Below, piece after piece: positions 51,125 to 59,804 of a stretch of 64,000 bases of DNA. The translations under genes and the position numbers were made by a program. The DNA is from DASVNK01 sp036383895 (lineage in GTDB: Bacteria; Verrucomicrobiota; Verrucomicrobiia; Limisphaerales; SXQI01). Below the pieces are notes generated by a model. The model ran no database searches. It had not been told where the DNA came from and worked only from the letters and a program-made list of their open reading frames with translations. Each line of letters begins with the position of its first letter. The first letter of the stretch is position 1. The stretch covers positions 22,549 to 86,548 of the forward strand of contig DASVNK010000024.1 in NCBI GenBank assembly GCA_036383895.1. Reading direction: 5' to 3'.

Positions 51125-51232
51125 TTAGCGCAGCAGCTTGTACCCGAAATACAAGACTGCGGCCGATGCCGCGACAAATACGGCAAAGCTCATATACACC
51201 AGGAACAACCGCCATGATTCGTTAATCTTCAT
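51125..51232 (-). CDS. Single-span membrane microprotein B (35 aa)
   Basis: ATG at 51232 to TAA at 51125-51127. The protein starts MKINESWRLFLVYMSFAVFV and ends with AVLYFGYKLLR. A GAGGG element lies about 5 bp before the ATG. The core RLFLVYMSFA is identical to microprotein A at 5951-6067, with AA, then A, then YF and YK at aligned positions after it. Third-position differences in the shared core codons suggest selection on the protein. One transmembrane helix is predicted. The gene lies between the coiled-coil gene (opposite strand, stop 18 bp away) and dapF, with no obvious partner. Confidence 0.72.
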   Translation of the reverse strand: MKINESWRLFLVYMSFAVFVAASAAVLYFGYKLLR

Positions 51233-51344
51233 GCGCCCTCTAGGATATCGGCAATTCTGATTCACCCCTTTAGCTGAAGGAACTGTGGGTCAGCCTTTGT
51301 TCCAGCTTTGCAGAATTATCATGGGCTATTAAGTTGCCGTCCGG

Positions 51345-52157
51345 ATGAAGGTTCGTTTTACGAAGATGAACGGTGCGGGAAATGATTTCGTTTTGATCGA
51401 TAATCGCAAGGGTGAGGTGCGTTTGCGTGCGGAAGATATTGTGCGGATTTGTCATCGGCAGCGGGGAATTGGGGCAGATGGCTTAATGCTGCTGGTGCCT
51501 GCGAAGAATGGCAAAGCGGATTGGGCGTGGGATTTTTATAATAACGATGGCAGCAGCGCGGAAATGTGCGGAAACGGCGCGCGCTGTTTTGCGAGATATA
51601 TCCAGAAGGCCGTGCCCGGAACGAACGGGAAAACTAGTTTCGAGACGATTGCCGGCGTGATTTCCGCGACTTTCGAAGGGGAACGCGTTCGGGTGAATCT
51701 TACGGAGCCGAAGGAACTGCGCCTGAATGAACAGGTTGAGCTATCCATTGGGAAGACTGCGGTGCATTCGCTGAATACCGGGGTGCCGCATGCGGTGATT
51801 TTCGTGCCGGATGCGGATAAGGCGATGGTGCAGGGCTTGGGGAATGAAGTGCGCTTCCACAAACATTTCGCGCCGCGCGGCACCAACGTGAATTTTGTGC
51901 AGGTGTTTGGGCCGGGAAAGATTCGCGTGCGGACTTACGAGCGCGGTGTGGAAGGGGAGACGCTGGCCTGCGGAACAGGTGTGACAGCTTCGGCAATTAT
52001 TGCTTCGAAGCTGCACGGATTCAGTTCGCCTGTGACCGTGAAGGTGCAGGGTGGAGACACCCTGGAAGTCAGCTTCACGGAACAAAACGGCGCGTTCAAA
52101 GCGGTCCATCTCACCGGACCTGCTGATTTTTGTTTCGAAGGGGAGATCGAGGTTTAG
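51345..52157 (+). CDS. dapF: Diaminopimelate epimerase
   Basis: A 270-residue protein, MKVRFTKMNGAGNDFVLIDN. The two catalytic cysteines are in MCGNGARCF and LACGTGVTASA, and NTGVPHAVIFV and RTYERGVEGETLACG are further family marks. The enzyme interconverts LL- and meso-diaminopimelate, the last isomerisation before lysine and peptidoglycan cross-linking. It is the first of a compact set dapF-dapA-dapB-folK on the plus strand: the gap to dapA is 66 bp. A Gram-negative peptidoglycan with meso-DAP is implied. Confidence 0.96.
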   Translation: MKVRFTKMNGAGNDFVLIDNRKGEVRLRAEDIVRICHRQRGIGADGLMLLVPAKNGKADWAWDFYNNDGSSAEMCGNGARCFARYIQKAVPGTNGKTSFETIAGVISATFEGERVRVNLTEPKELRLNEQVELSIGKTAVHSLNTGVPHAVIFVPDADKAMVQGLGNEVRFHKHFAPRGTNVNFVQVFGPGKIRVRTYERGVEGETLACGTGVTASAIIASKLHGFSSPVTVKVQGGDTLEVSFTEQNGAFKAVHLTGPADFCFEGEIEV

Positions 52158-52223
52158 GACTTCGCTGCTGCCGAATTCTTGCAAATTGCGCGAAAAGCGG
52201 GAAACTCCCGCCCCTGTTGTTTT

Positions 52224-53099
52224 ATGTTCAAAGGAACCTACACCGCGATCGTCACGCCGTTTAAAGATGGCAAATTGGATGAGCCTTCGCTCGAGCGTTT
52301 GATCCGGTCGCAGATCAAGGGTGGCGTGGACGGCATCGTGCCAGTCGGCACCACGGGCGAATCGCCAACGTTGAGCTTCGAGGAGCACATTCACGTGATC
52401 GCGCGGTCGGTGGAAATGGCGCGGGGAAAAGTGAAAGTGATGGCCGGCACGGGTGGCAACGCGACCGATGAAGCGGTGTATCTCACGAAAGCGGCGGAAG
52501 AAGCGGGCGCGGATGGTTCCCTGCAAGTGGCGCCTTATTATAATAAGCCGACGCAGGAAGGGCTTTACCAACATTTCCGCGCGATTGCGAAAACGACGAA
52601 GTTGCCGATAGTGCTCTATAGCATTCCGGGGCGTTGCGGAATTGAAATCGCGATCGATACGGTCGCGCGCCTGGCGAAGGACTGTAAAAATATCGTCGGG
52701 ATCAAGGAAGCGGGCGGCGTGCCGGATCGTGTCAGTCAATTGCGCGCGGCGCTGGGGAAAGATTTTACGATCCTGAGTGGAGATGATTCGCTTACTTTGC
52801 CGTTTATGTCGGTGGGAGCGGATGGCGTGGTGAGCGTCGCGTCGAATGTCGTGCCCAAAGAAGTCGCGCAGATGGTGCGTCTTTTCATGAAGGGGGATTC
52901 AAAAGCCGCGTTGAAGATTCACGCGAAGCTGTTCCCACTGTTCCGCAATTTATTCATCGAAACGAACCCTGTGCCTGTAAAAGCTGCGCTCGCCATGAAG
53001 GGGATGATCGGCGAAGAATATCGTTTGCCGCTGGTCAAGATGGACGCGAAAAATCGCGAGATCCTGAAAAAGACGTTGGAAGATTGCGGCGCATTATGA
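52224..53099 (+). CDS. dapA: 4-hydroxy-tetrahydrodipicolinate synthase
   Basis: A 291-residue protein, MFKGTYTAIVTPFKDGKLDE. The family marks are VPVGTTGESPTLS, the Schiff-base Lys in IVGIKEAGGVPDRV, the proton relay Tyr in VLYSIPGRCG, and APYYNKPTQEGLYQ. The enzyme condenses pyruvate with aspartate semialdehyde, the first committed lysine step. The open frame starts further upstream, but the ATG at 52224 gives the normal N-terminus. Its TGA overlaps the dapB ATG (ATGA). Confidence 0.96.
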   Translation: MFKGTYTAIVTPFKDGKLDEPSLERLIRSQIKGGVDGIVPVGTTGESPTLSFEEHIHVIARSVEMARGKVKVMAGTGGNATDEAVYLTKAAEEAGADGSLQVAPYYNKPTQEGLYQHFRAIAKTTKLPIVLYSIPGRCGIEIAIDTVARLAKDCKNIVGIKEAGGVPDRVSQLRAALGKDFTILSGDDSLTLPFMSVGADGVVSVASNVVPKEVAQMVRLFMKGDSKAALKIHAKLFPLFRNLFIETNPVPVKAALAMKGMIGEEYRLPLVKMDAKNREILKKTLEDCGAL

Positions 53100-53833
53100 C
53101 GCGAGTTGTTATTTCAGGCGCGAAAGGGCGCATGGGCCAGAGCTTGATCTTGTGCGCGCCGCGGTTTCCGGACATCCAGGTGGTTGGCAAGGCGGATCTC
53201 GGCGACGATCTCGAACCGATGCTGGCCAATGCCGATGTGCTGATCGATTTCAGTTTCCACAGCGGCACCGCAGTGATGGCTGAAGCTTGCGCGCGCCACA
53301 AAGTCGCGATGATCATCGGCACCACTGGCCACCTGGAAGACGAGCGCAAACGCATTCTGGCACTGACCAACCAAATCCCGATCGTCTGGTCGTCGAACTA
53401 TTCCACCGGGGTGAACACCTTGTTCTGGCTTACGCGCCGAGCTGCGGAAATTCTTGGGCCGAGCTTCGACTTGGAAATCGTTGAGATGCATCATCGTCTT
53501 AAAAAAGATGCTCCCAGCGGCACCGCGATGACCCTGGCAGAAATCCTGGCCGCTGTGCGCAACGAGCAACTGGAGGCGGTTCTCAAACACGGCCGCGATG
53601 GAATCGTTGGCGAACGCAGCGCGCGCGAAATTGGGATGCACTCGGTCCGCGGCGGCGATGTCGTGGGCGATCACACCGTAATTTTCGCCACCGTTGGCGA
53701 ACGCATCGAACTGACGCACAAAGCTTCGAACCGCGATACGTTTGCGAATGGAGCATTGCGTGCCGCGCTCTGGGTCACAAAACAGAAGCCCGGGCTCTAT
53801 AACATGCAGCACGTGCTCGGGCTCAGCGATTGA
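53096..53833 (+). CDS. dapB: 4-hydroxy-tetrahydrodipicolinate reductase
   Basis: A 245-residue protein, MTRVVISGAKGRMGQSLILC. The Rossmann loop GAKGRMG binds NAD(P)H, GTTGHLED lies in the cofactor region, and the catalytic His and Lys are in EMHHRLKKDAPSGTAMTLAE. The enzyme reduces the dapA product to tetrahydrodipicolinate. It starts within the dapA stop, so the three enzymes before folK form a tight set. The end HVLGLSD is standard. Confidence 0.96.
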   Translation: MTRVVISGAKGRMGQSLILCAPRFPDIQVVGKADLGDDLEPMLANADVLIDFSFHSGTAVMAEACARHKVAMIIGTTGHLEDERKRILALTNQIPIVWSSNYSTGVNTLFWLTRRAAEILGPSFDLEIVEMHHRLKKDAPSGTAMTLAEILAAVRNEQLEAVLKHGRDGIVGERSAREIGMHSVRGGDVVGDHTVIFATVGERIELTHKASNRDTFANGALRAALWVTKQKPGLYNMQHVLGLSD

Positions 53834-53845
53834 TTCTCCCACGAT

Positions 53846-54361
53846 TTGAGTCCGGAAATTCCACGCATTTACGTCGCGCTGGGTTCCAACCTGGGAAATT
53901 CGCGCGAGAACGTGGAACACGCGCTGCGGCGGCTTGAAGAAATCTCGGACCTGCCGATCCAGAGCTCATCGGTGTGGAAAAGCACACCTGTTGATTGTCC
54001 GCCCGGCTCGCCGGAATTCCTCAACGCGGTGGCGGAACTGACCCCGATAGGAGGCGAAACACCGGAAACGTTCCTTTGGAGTTTGCAGAATCTCGAGAAA
54101 GAACTTGGCCGCACGCCAAAGAAGATTTTGAACGAGGCGCGTGTGATCGACCTCGATTTGGTCGCATTCGGCGAGGAAGTGCGGACCTCAGAGTTCTTAA
54201 CACTCCCCCATCCGCGAGCGCACTTGCGTAAATTTGTCCTCGCTCCACTGGCTGAACTCGCGCCGGATCTCGTTCTGCCGGGGCAAAAAAAATCCGTGCG
54301 CAATCTCCTTTCGGACCTGCGCACGGATGAAGTCGTTGAAATCGCTGTTCCGCGACTTTAA
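53846..54361 (+). CDS. folK: 6-hydroxymethyl-7,8-dihydropterin pyrophosphokinase
   Basis: About 171 residues from a TTG at 53846 (SPEIPRIYVALGSNLGNSRE); no ATG or GTG fits better. The family motifs are VALGSNLGN, SSSVWKSTPVDCPPGSPEFL, LQNLEKELGR and ARVIDLDLVAFG, the last followed by LPHPRAHLRKFVLAPLAE. The enzyme transfers pyrophosphate from ATP to 6-hydroxymethyl-dihydropterin in folate synthesis. It follows dapB by 12 bp. Its last four bases overlap the stop of the convergent DUF1080 gene (54358). Confidence 0.93.
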   Translation: MSPEIPRIYVALGSNLGNSRENVEHALRRLEEISDLPIQSSSVWKSTPVDCPPGSPEFLNAVAELTPIGGETPETFLWSLQNLEKELGRTPKKILNEARVIDLDLVAFGEEVRTSEFLTLPHPRAHLRKFVLAPLAELAPDLVLPGQKKSVRNLLSDLRTDEVVEIAVPRL

Positions 54362-55665
54362 TTCAATTTTTTGATCGAGACGTTCCGGAACGCGACCGGG
54401 TCGTTGTGGCCGGCGAATCCAAAGTGGCCGCTCTTGCGGTCCTTGCCCGGATGCGCCTTGCCGGCCATGTAGTCGTTCACTTTGCTCAGGTCCGTATCGA
54501 GGATGGGCGTGCCGTTCAGTTCCACCTTAATTTTCGAGCCTTGCACCGTGACTTCCTGGAAGTTCCATTCTCCAACGGGCCTCAGGAAACCGCGATGCGC
54601 GGCGGCCATTCCGTAAGCCGAACCGTGAAACTGGCGCGGATCGAGGTTCTCGTATTTCTCCGCTGTGTCGTCGAGCACCTGTAACTCGCACATGCCGACG
54701 TAAGCAGTGTCGCCCTCACCGGGATAACGGAGCGCGAGGCCATTGTTCCCGCCCGGCGGCAGCTTAAATTCGAAGCGTACCACAAAGTCGCCATATTCTT
54801 CCTTCGTAAAGATCGTGCCACCTTTGCCGGGCTTGCAGACCAGCGCGCCCTCTTTGATTTCGTAATTGTCGGTTGGGCCACTCCAGCCATCGAAACTCTT
54901 TCCATTGAACGCCGCCTTGAAGCCTTCGGAGGACTTTTTCGCCAAGATCTCATTTGCTTCTTTGCCTGCGATTTCGCGAATGAACACATTGCGCCAACGA
55001 ATTTCGCCGCCGTGGGTTTGCAATTGGATGGGTCCGCAGGCCCATAGCGGCTTGGCGCCTTTGTCCCAATAATTTTTCATGCTCGCGTGATCCACCACCA
55101 GCTTATCATTCAGGTAGACGGTCGTGCGCGAACCCACCTGAATGACACGCACCTTGTTCCATTCGCCGAAGGGCTTGTCTGCGAGCACTAGCGGATCTTT
55201 TCCGGCCGCGCCCGCGTCATTGTTCCAAAGCCCGCCCGAACCTTTATCCGCGCCGATATTCCACTTGCCGCCTTCCTTGGTGAAATCCCAGATTTGCACC
55301 TGCGGATTCCCGCGGAGATAAATCCCGCTGTCGGCCTTCGCGACCGTTTTATACTCCAGCAGCAGTTCGTAATCGCAGTAATCCTTCTCAGTCGTCAGAT
55401 ACGCGCCATCGCCATCGTTCACCAGTTCGTCACGTTCAATCGTCCAATGATTCCGCACATCGGCCATGCTTTTCTCGCGGAATGCGGCCCGTTCCTGGTC
55501 GGACATCTTGAAAATCTTGCGCGGATCGTCGTTCAATCCGTACCAGCCACTCAGGTCCTTGCCATTGAACAGCGGGGTAAAACCTGCGGGCGGCTTCACC
55601 TCCGCCGCGTTCAAAGGAAGCGCGATCGCCGCCGCAGCGCACGCCAAAACAATTCGTTTCATCAT
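54358..55665 (-). CDS. Secreted protein with two DUF1080 domains
   Basis: About 435 residues from an ATG at 55665 (a second ATG follows at once); the signal peptide is KRIVLACAAAAIALPLNAAE. Two DUF1080 (3-keto-disaccharide hydrolase-like) jelly rolls occur: one at about residues 30-240 with GFTPLFNGKDLSGWYGLNDD, ADSGIYLRGNPQVQIWDFTK and KPFGEWNKVRVIQ, and one at about 250-435 with GFKAAFNGKSFDGWSGPTDN, DFVVRFEFKLPPGGNNGLAL and EWNFQEVTVQGSKIKVEL. Both have the FNGK...GW motif. Members act on 3-keto-glycosides outside the cell or in the periplasm. The stop overlaps folK by 4 bp on the opposite strand. The double domain is unusual compared with the single-domain protein at 16604. Confidence 0.9.
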   Translation of the reverse strand: MMKRIVLACAAAAIALPLNAAEVKPPAGFTPLFNGKDLSGWYGLNDDPRKIFKMSDQERAAFREKSMADVRNHWTIERDELVNDGDGAYLTTEKDYCDYELLLEYKTVAKADSGIYLRGNPQVQIWDFTKEGGKWNIGADKGSGGLWNNDAGAAGKDPLVLADKPFGEWNKVRVIQVGSRTTVYLNDKLVVDHASMKNYWDKGAKPLWACGPIQLQTHGGEIRWRNVFIREIAGKEANEILAKKSSEGFKAAFNGKSFDGWSGPTDNYEIKEGALVCKPGKGGTIFTKEEYGDFVVRFEFKLPPGGNNGLALRYPGEGDTAYVGMCELQVLDDTAEKYENLDPRQFHGSAYGMAAAHRGFLRPVGEWNFQEVTVQGSKIKVELNGTPILDTDLSKVNDYMAGKAHPGKDRKSGHFGFAGHNDPVAFRNVSIKKLN

Positions 55666-55809
55666 AAACAATTTCCGGGTCAGTTCATTACGAATACCAA
55701 ATCACTGGCTCCAAGTCCATGACGGCCATGATCTGCAATCGATTCATAAAAAAGGAAATAAGCTAGCGCTCTTGACGCGGCGGTCGCATCCCGCTTCAGT
55801 CGTGTCGCC

Positions 55810-56994
55810 ATGAATCCATTTCGATCCGCCGCGATTTTCGCTCTGTGCATTTCCACGAGTTTTGCTGCCGAACAGGCAAAACTGCCAGGCGTCGGCCCGG
55901 CGATGCAGGAGATGATCGACAAGAAAGAAGTCGCCGGCGCATACACCATTGTCGTAGGCAAAGAGAAGACTCTGCACAGCGAAGGCACCGGGTTCGCTGA
56001 TGTGACTTCGAAGCGTCCGATGAGTGACGACACGATGTTCTGGATCGCCTCGATGACCAAGCCGGTCACAGCTGTGGCGATCGCAATGCTTTACGAAGAA
56101 GGGAAATTGAAGCCGAGCGATCTCGTCTCAAAATACATTCCAGAATTTGCCGATCTCAAAACGCCTTCTGGCAGACCCGCAAATCTCACCATCACCCATA
56201 TTCTCACCCATACTTCGGGACTCGCGGAGGCATACAGTGACGAAGCCCGCAAAGCCAAAACCCTCAAGGAACTCGTCCCTTTCTGGCTTGCGAAACCGAC
56301 GGCCTACGAACCCGGCTCCAAATGGGCTTATAACCAGGCAGGCATTAACGCCGGCGGTCGCATCGTCGAAGTGATCAGCGGCATGAGCTTCGACGAATTC
56401 CTCGAAAAGCGCATCTTCGCTCCACTCGGCATGAAGGACACTACCTTTTATCCAAGTGAAGAACAGAAGAAGCGGATGGCCACCGCATACGCGAAGAAGA
56501 AAGAAACGGGCGAGCTCGAAGTGGTCGCCCCGCGCGCAGATTTCGGCAGCAAAGATCGTCCTCCCCAGGGCAACGGCGGCCTTTACTCCACCCCGCGCGA
56601 TTATGCGCGCTTCTACCAAATGCTGCTAAACGGGGGTTCACTTGGCGGCAAACGCTACCTCAGCGCCGACGCCCTTAAGTTCATCAACACGCCACAAACC
56701 GGCGACATTCCGACCGGCTTCTTCCAGAATGAGACTTACGGCAACCGCGGCAACAACTACGGTTGGGGTCTTGGCACCTGCGTCCTCAAAGAACCGCACG
56801 AAGGCGTCGCCGAGGTGCTTTCGCCAGGCAGCTTCGGCCACGGGGGCGCATGGGGCACCCAGGCCTGGATTGATCCCAAAAAAGGAGTCGCCTACCTCCT
56901 CTTCGTCCAACGCTCCAACTTCCCAAACAGCGACGCGAGCGACGTCCGCCGCGCTTTCCAGAAAGCTGCGAGCGAGGCGCTCCCGAAGAAGTAA
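55810..56994 (+). CDS. Serine hydrolase of the beta-lactamase class C/esterase family
   Basis: A 394-residue protein with a short signal peptide (MNPFRSAAIFALCISTSFAA). The active-site serine lies in SMTK at residues 81-84 (FWIASMTKPVTAVA), Tyr174 is in KWAYNQAGINAGG, and the third motif HGG is at about 346 in FGHGGAWGTQAW. This is the class C beta-lactamase, D-aminopeptidase and esterase EstB family; many act on esters or peptides rather than antibiotics. The YxN motif reads YNQ, which differs from true AmpC. It is divergent from the DUF1080 gene and lies 4 bp from the convergent SMP-30 gene stop. Confidence 0.92.
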   Translation: MNPFRSAAIFALCISTSFAAEQAKLPGVGPAMQEMIDKKEVAGAYTIVVGKEKTLHSEGTGFADVTSKRPMSDDTMFWIASMTKPVTAVAIAMLYEEGKLKPSDLVSKYIPEFADLKTPSGRPANLTITHILTHTSGLAEAYSDEARKAKTLKELVPFWLAKPTAYEPGSKWAYNQAGINAGGRIVEVISGMSFDEFLEKRIFAPLGMKDTTFYPSEEQKKRMATAYAKKKETGELEVVAPRADFGSKDRPPQGNGGLYSTPRDYARFYQMLLNGGSLGGKRYLSADALKFINTPQTGDIPTGFFQNETYGNRGNNYGWGLGTCVLKEPHEGVAEVLSPGSFGHGGAWGTQAWIDPKKGVAYLLFVQRSNFPNSDASDVRRAFQKAASEALPKK

Positions 56995-56998
56995 GGAA

Positions 56999-57928
56999 TT
57001 AAGGTTTGTTCCGATGACCTTCCGCCGCGAGGTCGATCTTATATAACCCCGTGCGCGCGGTGATGTAGAGCGTCTTGAAATCTTTGCCGCCGAAGCACAG
57101 GTTTGCTGGCGCTTCGGGAACAAGAATCTTCCCAATCAATTTGCCATCCGTGCTGAAGATGTGCACTCCATCGCCCGCGCTCGAGTAGACCCGACCTGCG
57201 GCATCGGCCCGAATTCCATCCGGGCCGCCCTTGTCTATCGTGCAAAAAACTTTTCCTTCTGATACGGTCTCACCTTTGACTTCGAAGACACGGATGTGCC
57301 GCGGGCGACCTGAATCAGCAACGTACAGTTTCGATTCGTCAGGCGAAAAGCACAGACCGTTCGGTTTATCGAAGTCTTTTATCACCGCCGTCGCCTTCTT
57401 TGTCTTTGGATCGACGCGGTAGACCCAGTTCCCCTCGATCTCGCGTTTGTTCTGCCCCAAGCCGTAGTCCGGATCTGTAAACCAGAATGTCCCATCGCTC
57501 TTCACCACGACATCGTTCGGTGAGTTGAACTTCTTGCCTTCGAACTGGTCCACCACCGTTTCAACTTTTCCGTCAGCCAACGTGCGCGAAACTCTTCGCC
57601 CGCTGTGCTCGGCGGAGATTAGCCGGCCTTCCAAATCAACCGTATTCCCGTTTGCGTTCTGGCTCGGGTTGCGGAACGTCGTCACGCCCGCGGGCGACCA
57701 CTTTTTCAATTCGTTCGCCGGGATGTCGCTGAAGATCAGGTGCCCCTCGCCTTCGCGTATCCATACCGGCCCTTCGGTGAAGCGAAATCCGCCTTCGAGC
57801 TTCTCCACTTTTGACGTCTCCGGAACGATCTTCCGAAACTCCGCCTCGTCGCGGATGTCGAAATCCGCCGCACTCACGCTGGTCGCAACCAGCGCCAGAA
57901 CAACCGTGCACAACATTTCCCGTTTCAT
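56999..57928 (-). CDS. SMP-30/gluconolactonase-family secreted protein
   Basis: A 309-residue protein with a signal peptide (MLCTVVLALVATSVSAADFD). The six-bladed propeller marks are RFTEGPVWIREGEGHLIFSD, NGNTVDLEGRLISAEHSGRR, FNSPNDVVVKSDGTFWFTDP, KPNGLCFSPDESKLYVADSG and GPDGIRADAAGRVYSSAGDG. Family members hydrolyse sugar lactones with a bound divalent metal; the metal Glu is the one in TEGPVW. Together with the neighbouring DUF1080 protein it may serve the breakdown of oxidised or keto sugars. It is divergent from the LysM lipoprotein gene. Confidence 0.93.
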   Translation of the reverse strand: MKREMLCTVVLALVATSVSAADFDIRDEAEFRKIVPETSKVEKLEGGFRFTEGPVWIREGEGHLIFSDIPANELKKWSPAGVTTFRNPSQNANGNTVDLEGRLISAEHSGRRVSRTLADGKVETVVDQFEGKKFNSPNDVVVKSDGTFWFTDPDYGLGQNKREIEGNWVYRVDPKTKKATAVIKDFDKPNGLCFSPDESKLYVADSGRPRHIRVFEVKGETVSEGKVFCTIDKGGPDGIRADAAGRVYSSAGDGVHIFSTDGKLIGKILVPEAPANLCFGGKDFKTLYITARTGLYKIDLAAEGHRNKP

Positions 57929-58020
57929 ATCATCTCCTTGGATGCCGATGAGCGTAGCAGGTGGTTAGTTTTTCTCCAACAGCATTGCAGAGCTCTTTTC
58001 CTTTGTTTACTTTCCAGCAC

Positions 58021-58980
58021 ATGACGAAATGCGCGCCGTTGTGGCGCCTTTTGCTATCGCTATTCCTGGCTTTTTCCATCGCCGGTTGCTCGCAGTTCAA
58101 GCGGGCTGATGTCGCCGATGAAAAGGATCCGCATTTCCTGGACGCCAAGCGCCGCCAGGGCATGAAGGATACGAATGGCGCCATTCAGTCGTTCGAGCGT
58201 GCCCTGCAATCGAATCCGCGCAATGCCACCGCGCATCTGGAACTGGGTCTCATCTACGAAGCGCGACCGACAAACCAGGCTTCGGCGATTTACCATTTCG
58301 AGAAATATCTGAATCTTCGCACGAATTCTCAGCAGACCACAGTTATCAGCGAGAAGATTGCTTACGCAAAACGTTCGCTCGCCACAATGCACGCTCCCAC
58401 CTACGTCAATCGCAGCGTGCAGGCCGAACTCGAGAAGTTGCTGACCGCGAATCAGAACTACGCCCGGCGCATCGAGCAGCTCGAAGCAGAGAGCGCACGC
58501 GTCCCTCGCTACATCACCAATTACGTCACGAATTGGTACGCGCTCGATGAAACAAAACAGCGGAGTCAGTCCATGGCTTGGCAAACTAAAGTCGTCGATC
58601 CGCCGCCTTCCGTCGTCAAGGCTGAGGTGGGTTCAAGCGACGATGAGGAACCTGTTCCCGCTCCGCGCACTGAAACCAAAGCCCAGCGCACTGCTTCGAC
58701 CGAGACAAAAACGGCGAGCGGCACTCGCAGCACTCCGCCATCGACCGGATCTTCCGGCTCACGCACGCAGCGCAACACCCCACCCGCAGCCAGCACCCGC
58801 CGCACCGAACCGGAGCCATCGCCGTCTCGCGCCCGAACCGTCCACACGGTTCGACCCGGCGATACGTTAGTGAAGGTTGCCCAACGATATGGCGTTTCCG
58901 TGGCAGATCTGCGCAAAGCAAATCCAGCCGCCAGTAAGGGCACGGTTTCGGGCCAGAAACTCGTCATCCCGGAAAAATGA
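58021..58980 (+). CDS. LysM lipoprotein with TPR-like region
   Basis: A 319-residue protein from an ATG at 58021 (MTKCAPLWRLLLSLFLAFSI), with lipobox SIAGC and lipidated Cys at residue 23. Residues about 40-110 are TPR-like (GMKDTNGAIQSFERALQSNP, ATAHLELGLIYEARP), then a short coiled coil (VQAELEKLLTANQNYARRIE), and a low-complexity Thr/Ser/Pro linker (about 215-265). The C-terminal 45 residues form a LysM domain (VHTVRPGDTLVKVAQRYGVS) that binds peptidoglycan. It is a probable outer-membrane lipoprotein tied to the cell wall. It overlaps the next gene by 4 bp and leads a four-gene set ending in an ABC exporter. Confidence 0.92.
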   Translation: MTKCAPLWRLLLSLFLAFSIAGCSQFKRADVADEKDPHFLDAKRRQGMKDTNGAIQSFERALQSNPRNATAHLELGLIYEARPTNQASAIYHFEKYLNLRTNSQQTTVISEKIAYAKRSLATMHAPTYVNRSVQAELEKLLTANQNYARRIEQLEAESARVPRYITNYVTNWYALDETKQRSQSMAWQTKVVDPPPSVVKAEVGSSDDEEPVPAPRTETKAQRTASTETKTASGTRSTPPSTGSSGSRTQRNTPPAASTRRTEPEPSPSRARTVHTVRPGDTLVKVAQRYGVSVADLRKANPAASKGTVSGQKLVIPEK

Positions 58981-59798
58981 TCAAGTCCGCCACCTTCGCT
59001 GTTCTCGCCATATTTTGGGTGGTGATGAACAGCTTGCTCTGGCGCGCGGAGTTCGGTTCGGGACATGACCTTGCGTCGCGGGTTCCAGTCTCCCTCGTTT
59101 GGGAAAAGATCATTACTGCGCCGGATGATTCTTCGCTCGGCGTCAACATGGCTGGGAAAAAACTGGGCTACATCCGCATCCGCCCGGTGCAAACTGAAGT
59201 GGGTGCGGAACACACGATCGTCAACGAGAACGAGCCGGAAGGCATGGTTCACAAGCTCAAGGAGTATTTGCTTCAGATCGAAGGCAGCCTGGTGATGGAA
59301 GCGCTGGGCCGCTCCGCGCGCTTTGAAAGCCATTTCGCTTACGACACTTCCTACGCGTGGAAGCGGATGGAGCTAAACACCTCGATGCGTCCGGACCGCT
59401 GGACGATCAAAGCAAATGCGGCCAGGCGCGAATTCTGGGTTCAATCGACCGACGGCGACTCCGAATGGATTCATCGCTTCGAGTTCGACGACCTGCGCAA
59501 TCCACAAAAGCTTGCCACCATCATCGATTCTCCCCTGCTCACGATGCTCTTGCCGCAATACCTCGGTGCTGCGGCCGCGACGAACACCACCACAGCCCCG
59601 CTTTCTCTCGGCTTAAAATGGGAGGCTCGTTACGAATGGCTCCGCATCGGCCGCAACCGCGTTCGCATCTATCGCCTTGAAGCAAAGCTCCTCGATCGCC
59701 ACAGCATCGTCGTGCTCGTCAGCCGCGTCGGAGAAATTCTCCGCATCGAACTTCCGGGCGATCTCAAGCTTATCAACGACGTTCTTTACGCTTCGTAA
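58977..59798 (+). CDS. Conserved protein of unknown function in the ABC exporter operon
   Basis: A 273-residue protein whose start overlaps the LysM gene stop by 4 bp (ATGA). A single membrane segment at the N-terminus (SATFAVLAIFWVVMNSLLWR) anchors it; the rest is beta-rich: LGVNMAGKKLGYIRIRPVQT, YLLQIEGSLVMEALGRSARF, ATNTTTAPLSLGLKWEARYE and VLVSRVGEILRIELPGDLKL. The last part resembles a regular substrate-binding or assembly-factor surface, but no domain is recognised. Six bases separate its stop from the ABC ATPase gene, so it is very likely part of that transporter system. Confidence 0.82.
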   Translation: MIKSATFAVLAIFWVVMNSLLWRAEFGSGHDLASRVPVSLVWEKIITAPDDSSLGVNMAGKKLGYIRIRPVQTEVGAEHTIVNENEPEGMVHKLKEYLLQIEGSLVMEALGRSARFESHFAYDTSYAWKRMELNTSMRPDRWTIKANAARREFWVQSTDGDSEWIHRFEFDDLRNPQKLATIIDSPLLTMLLPQYLGAAAATNTTTAPLSLGLKWEARYEWLRIGRNRVRIYRLEAKLLDRHSIVVLVSRVGEILRIELPGDLKLINDVLYAS

Positions 59799-59804
59799 CT
59801 CCGC

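Noticed and set aside
55810..56994. A true class C antibiotic-resistance beta-lactamase
   Set aside because: The second motif is YNQ instead of YxN and the third is HGG instead of KTG, which fits the esterase/peptidase branch of the family better.
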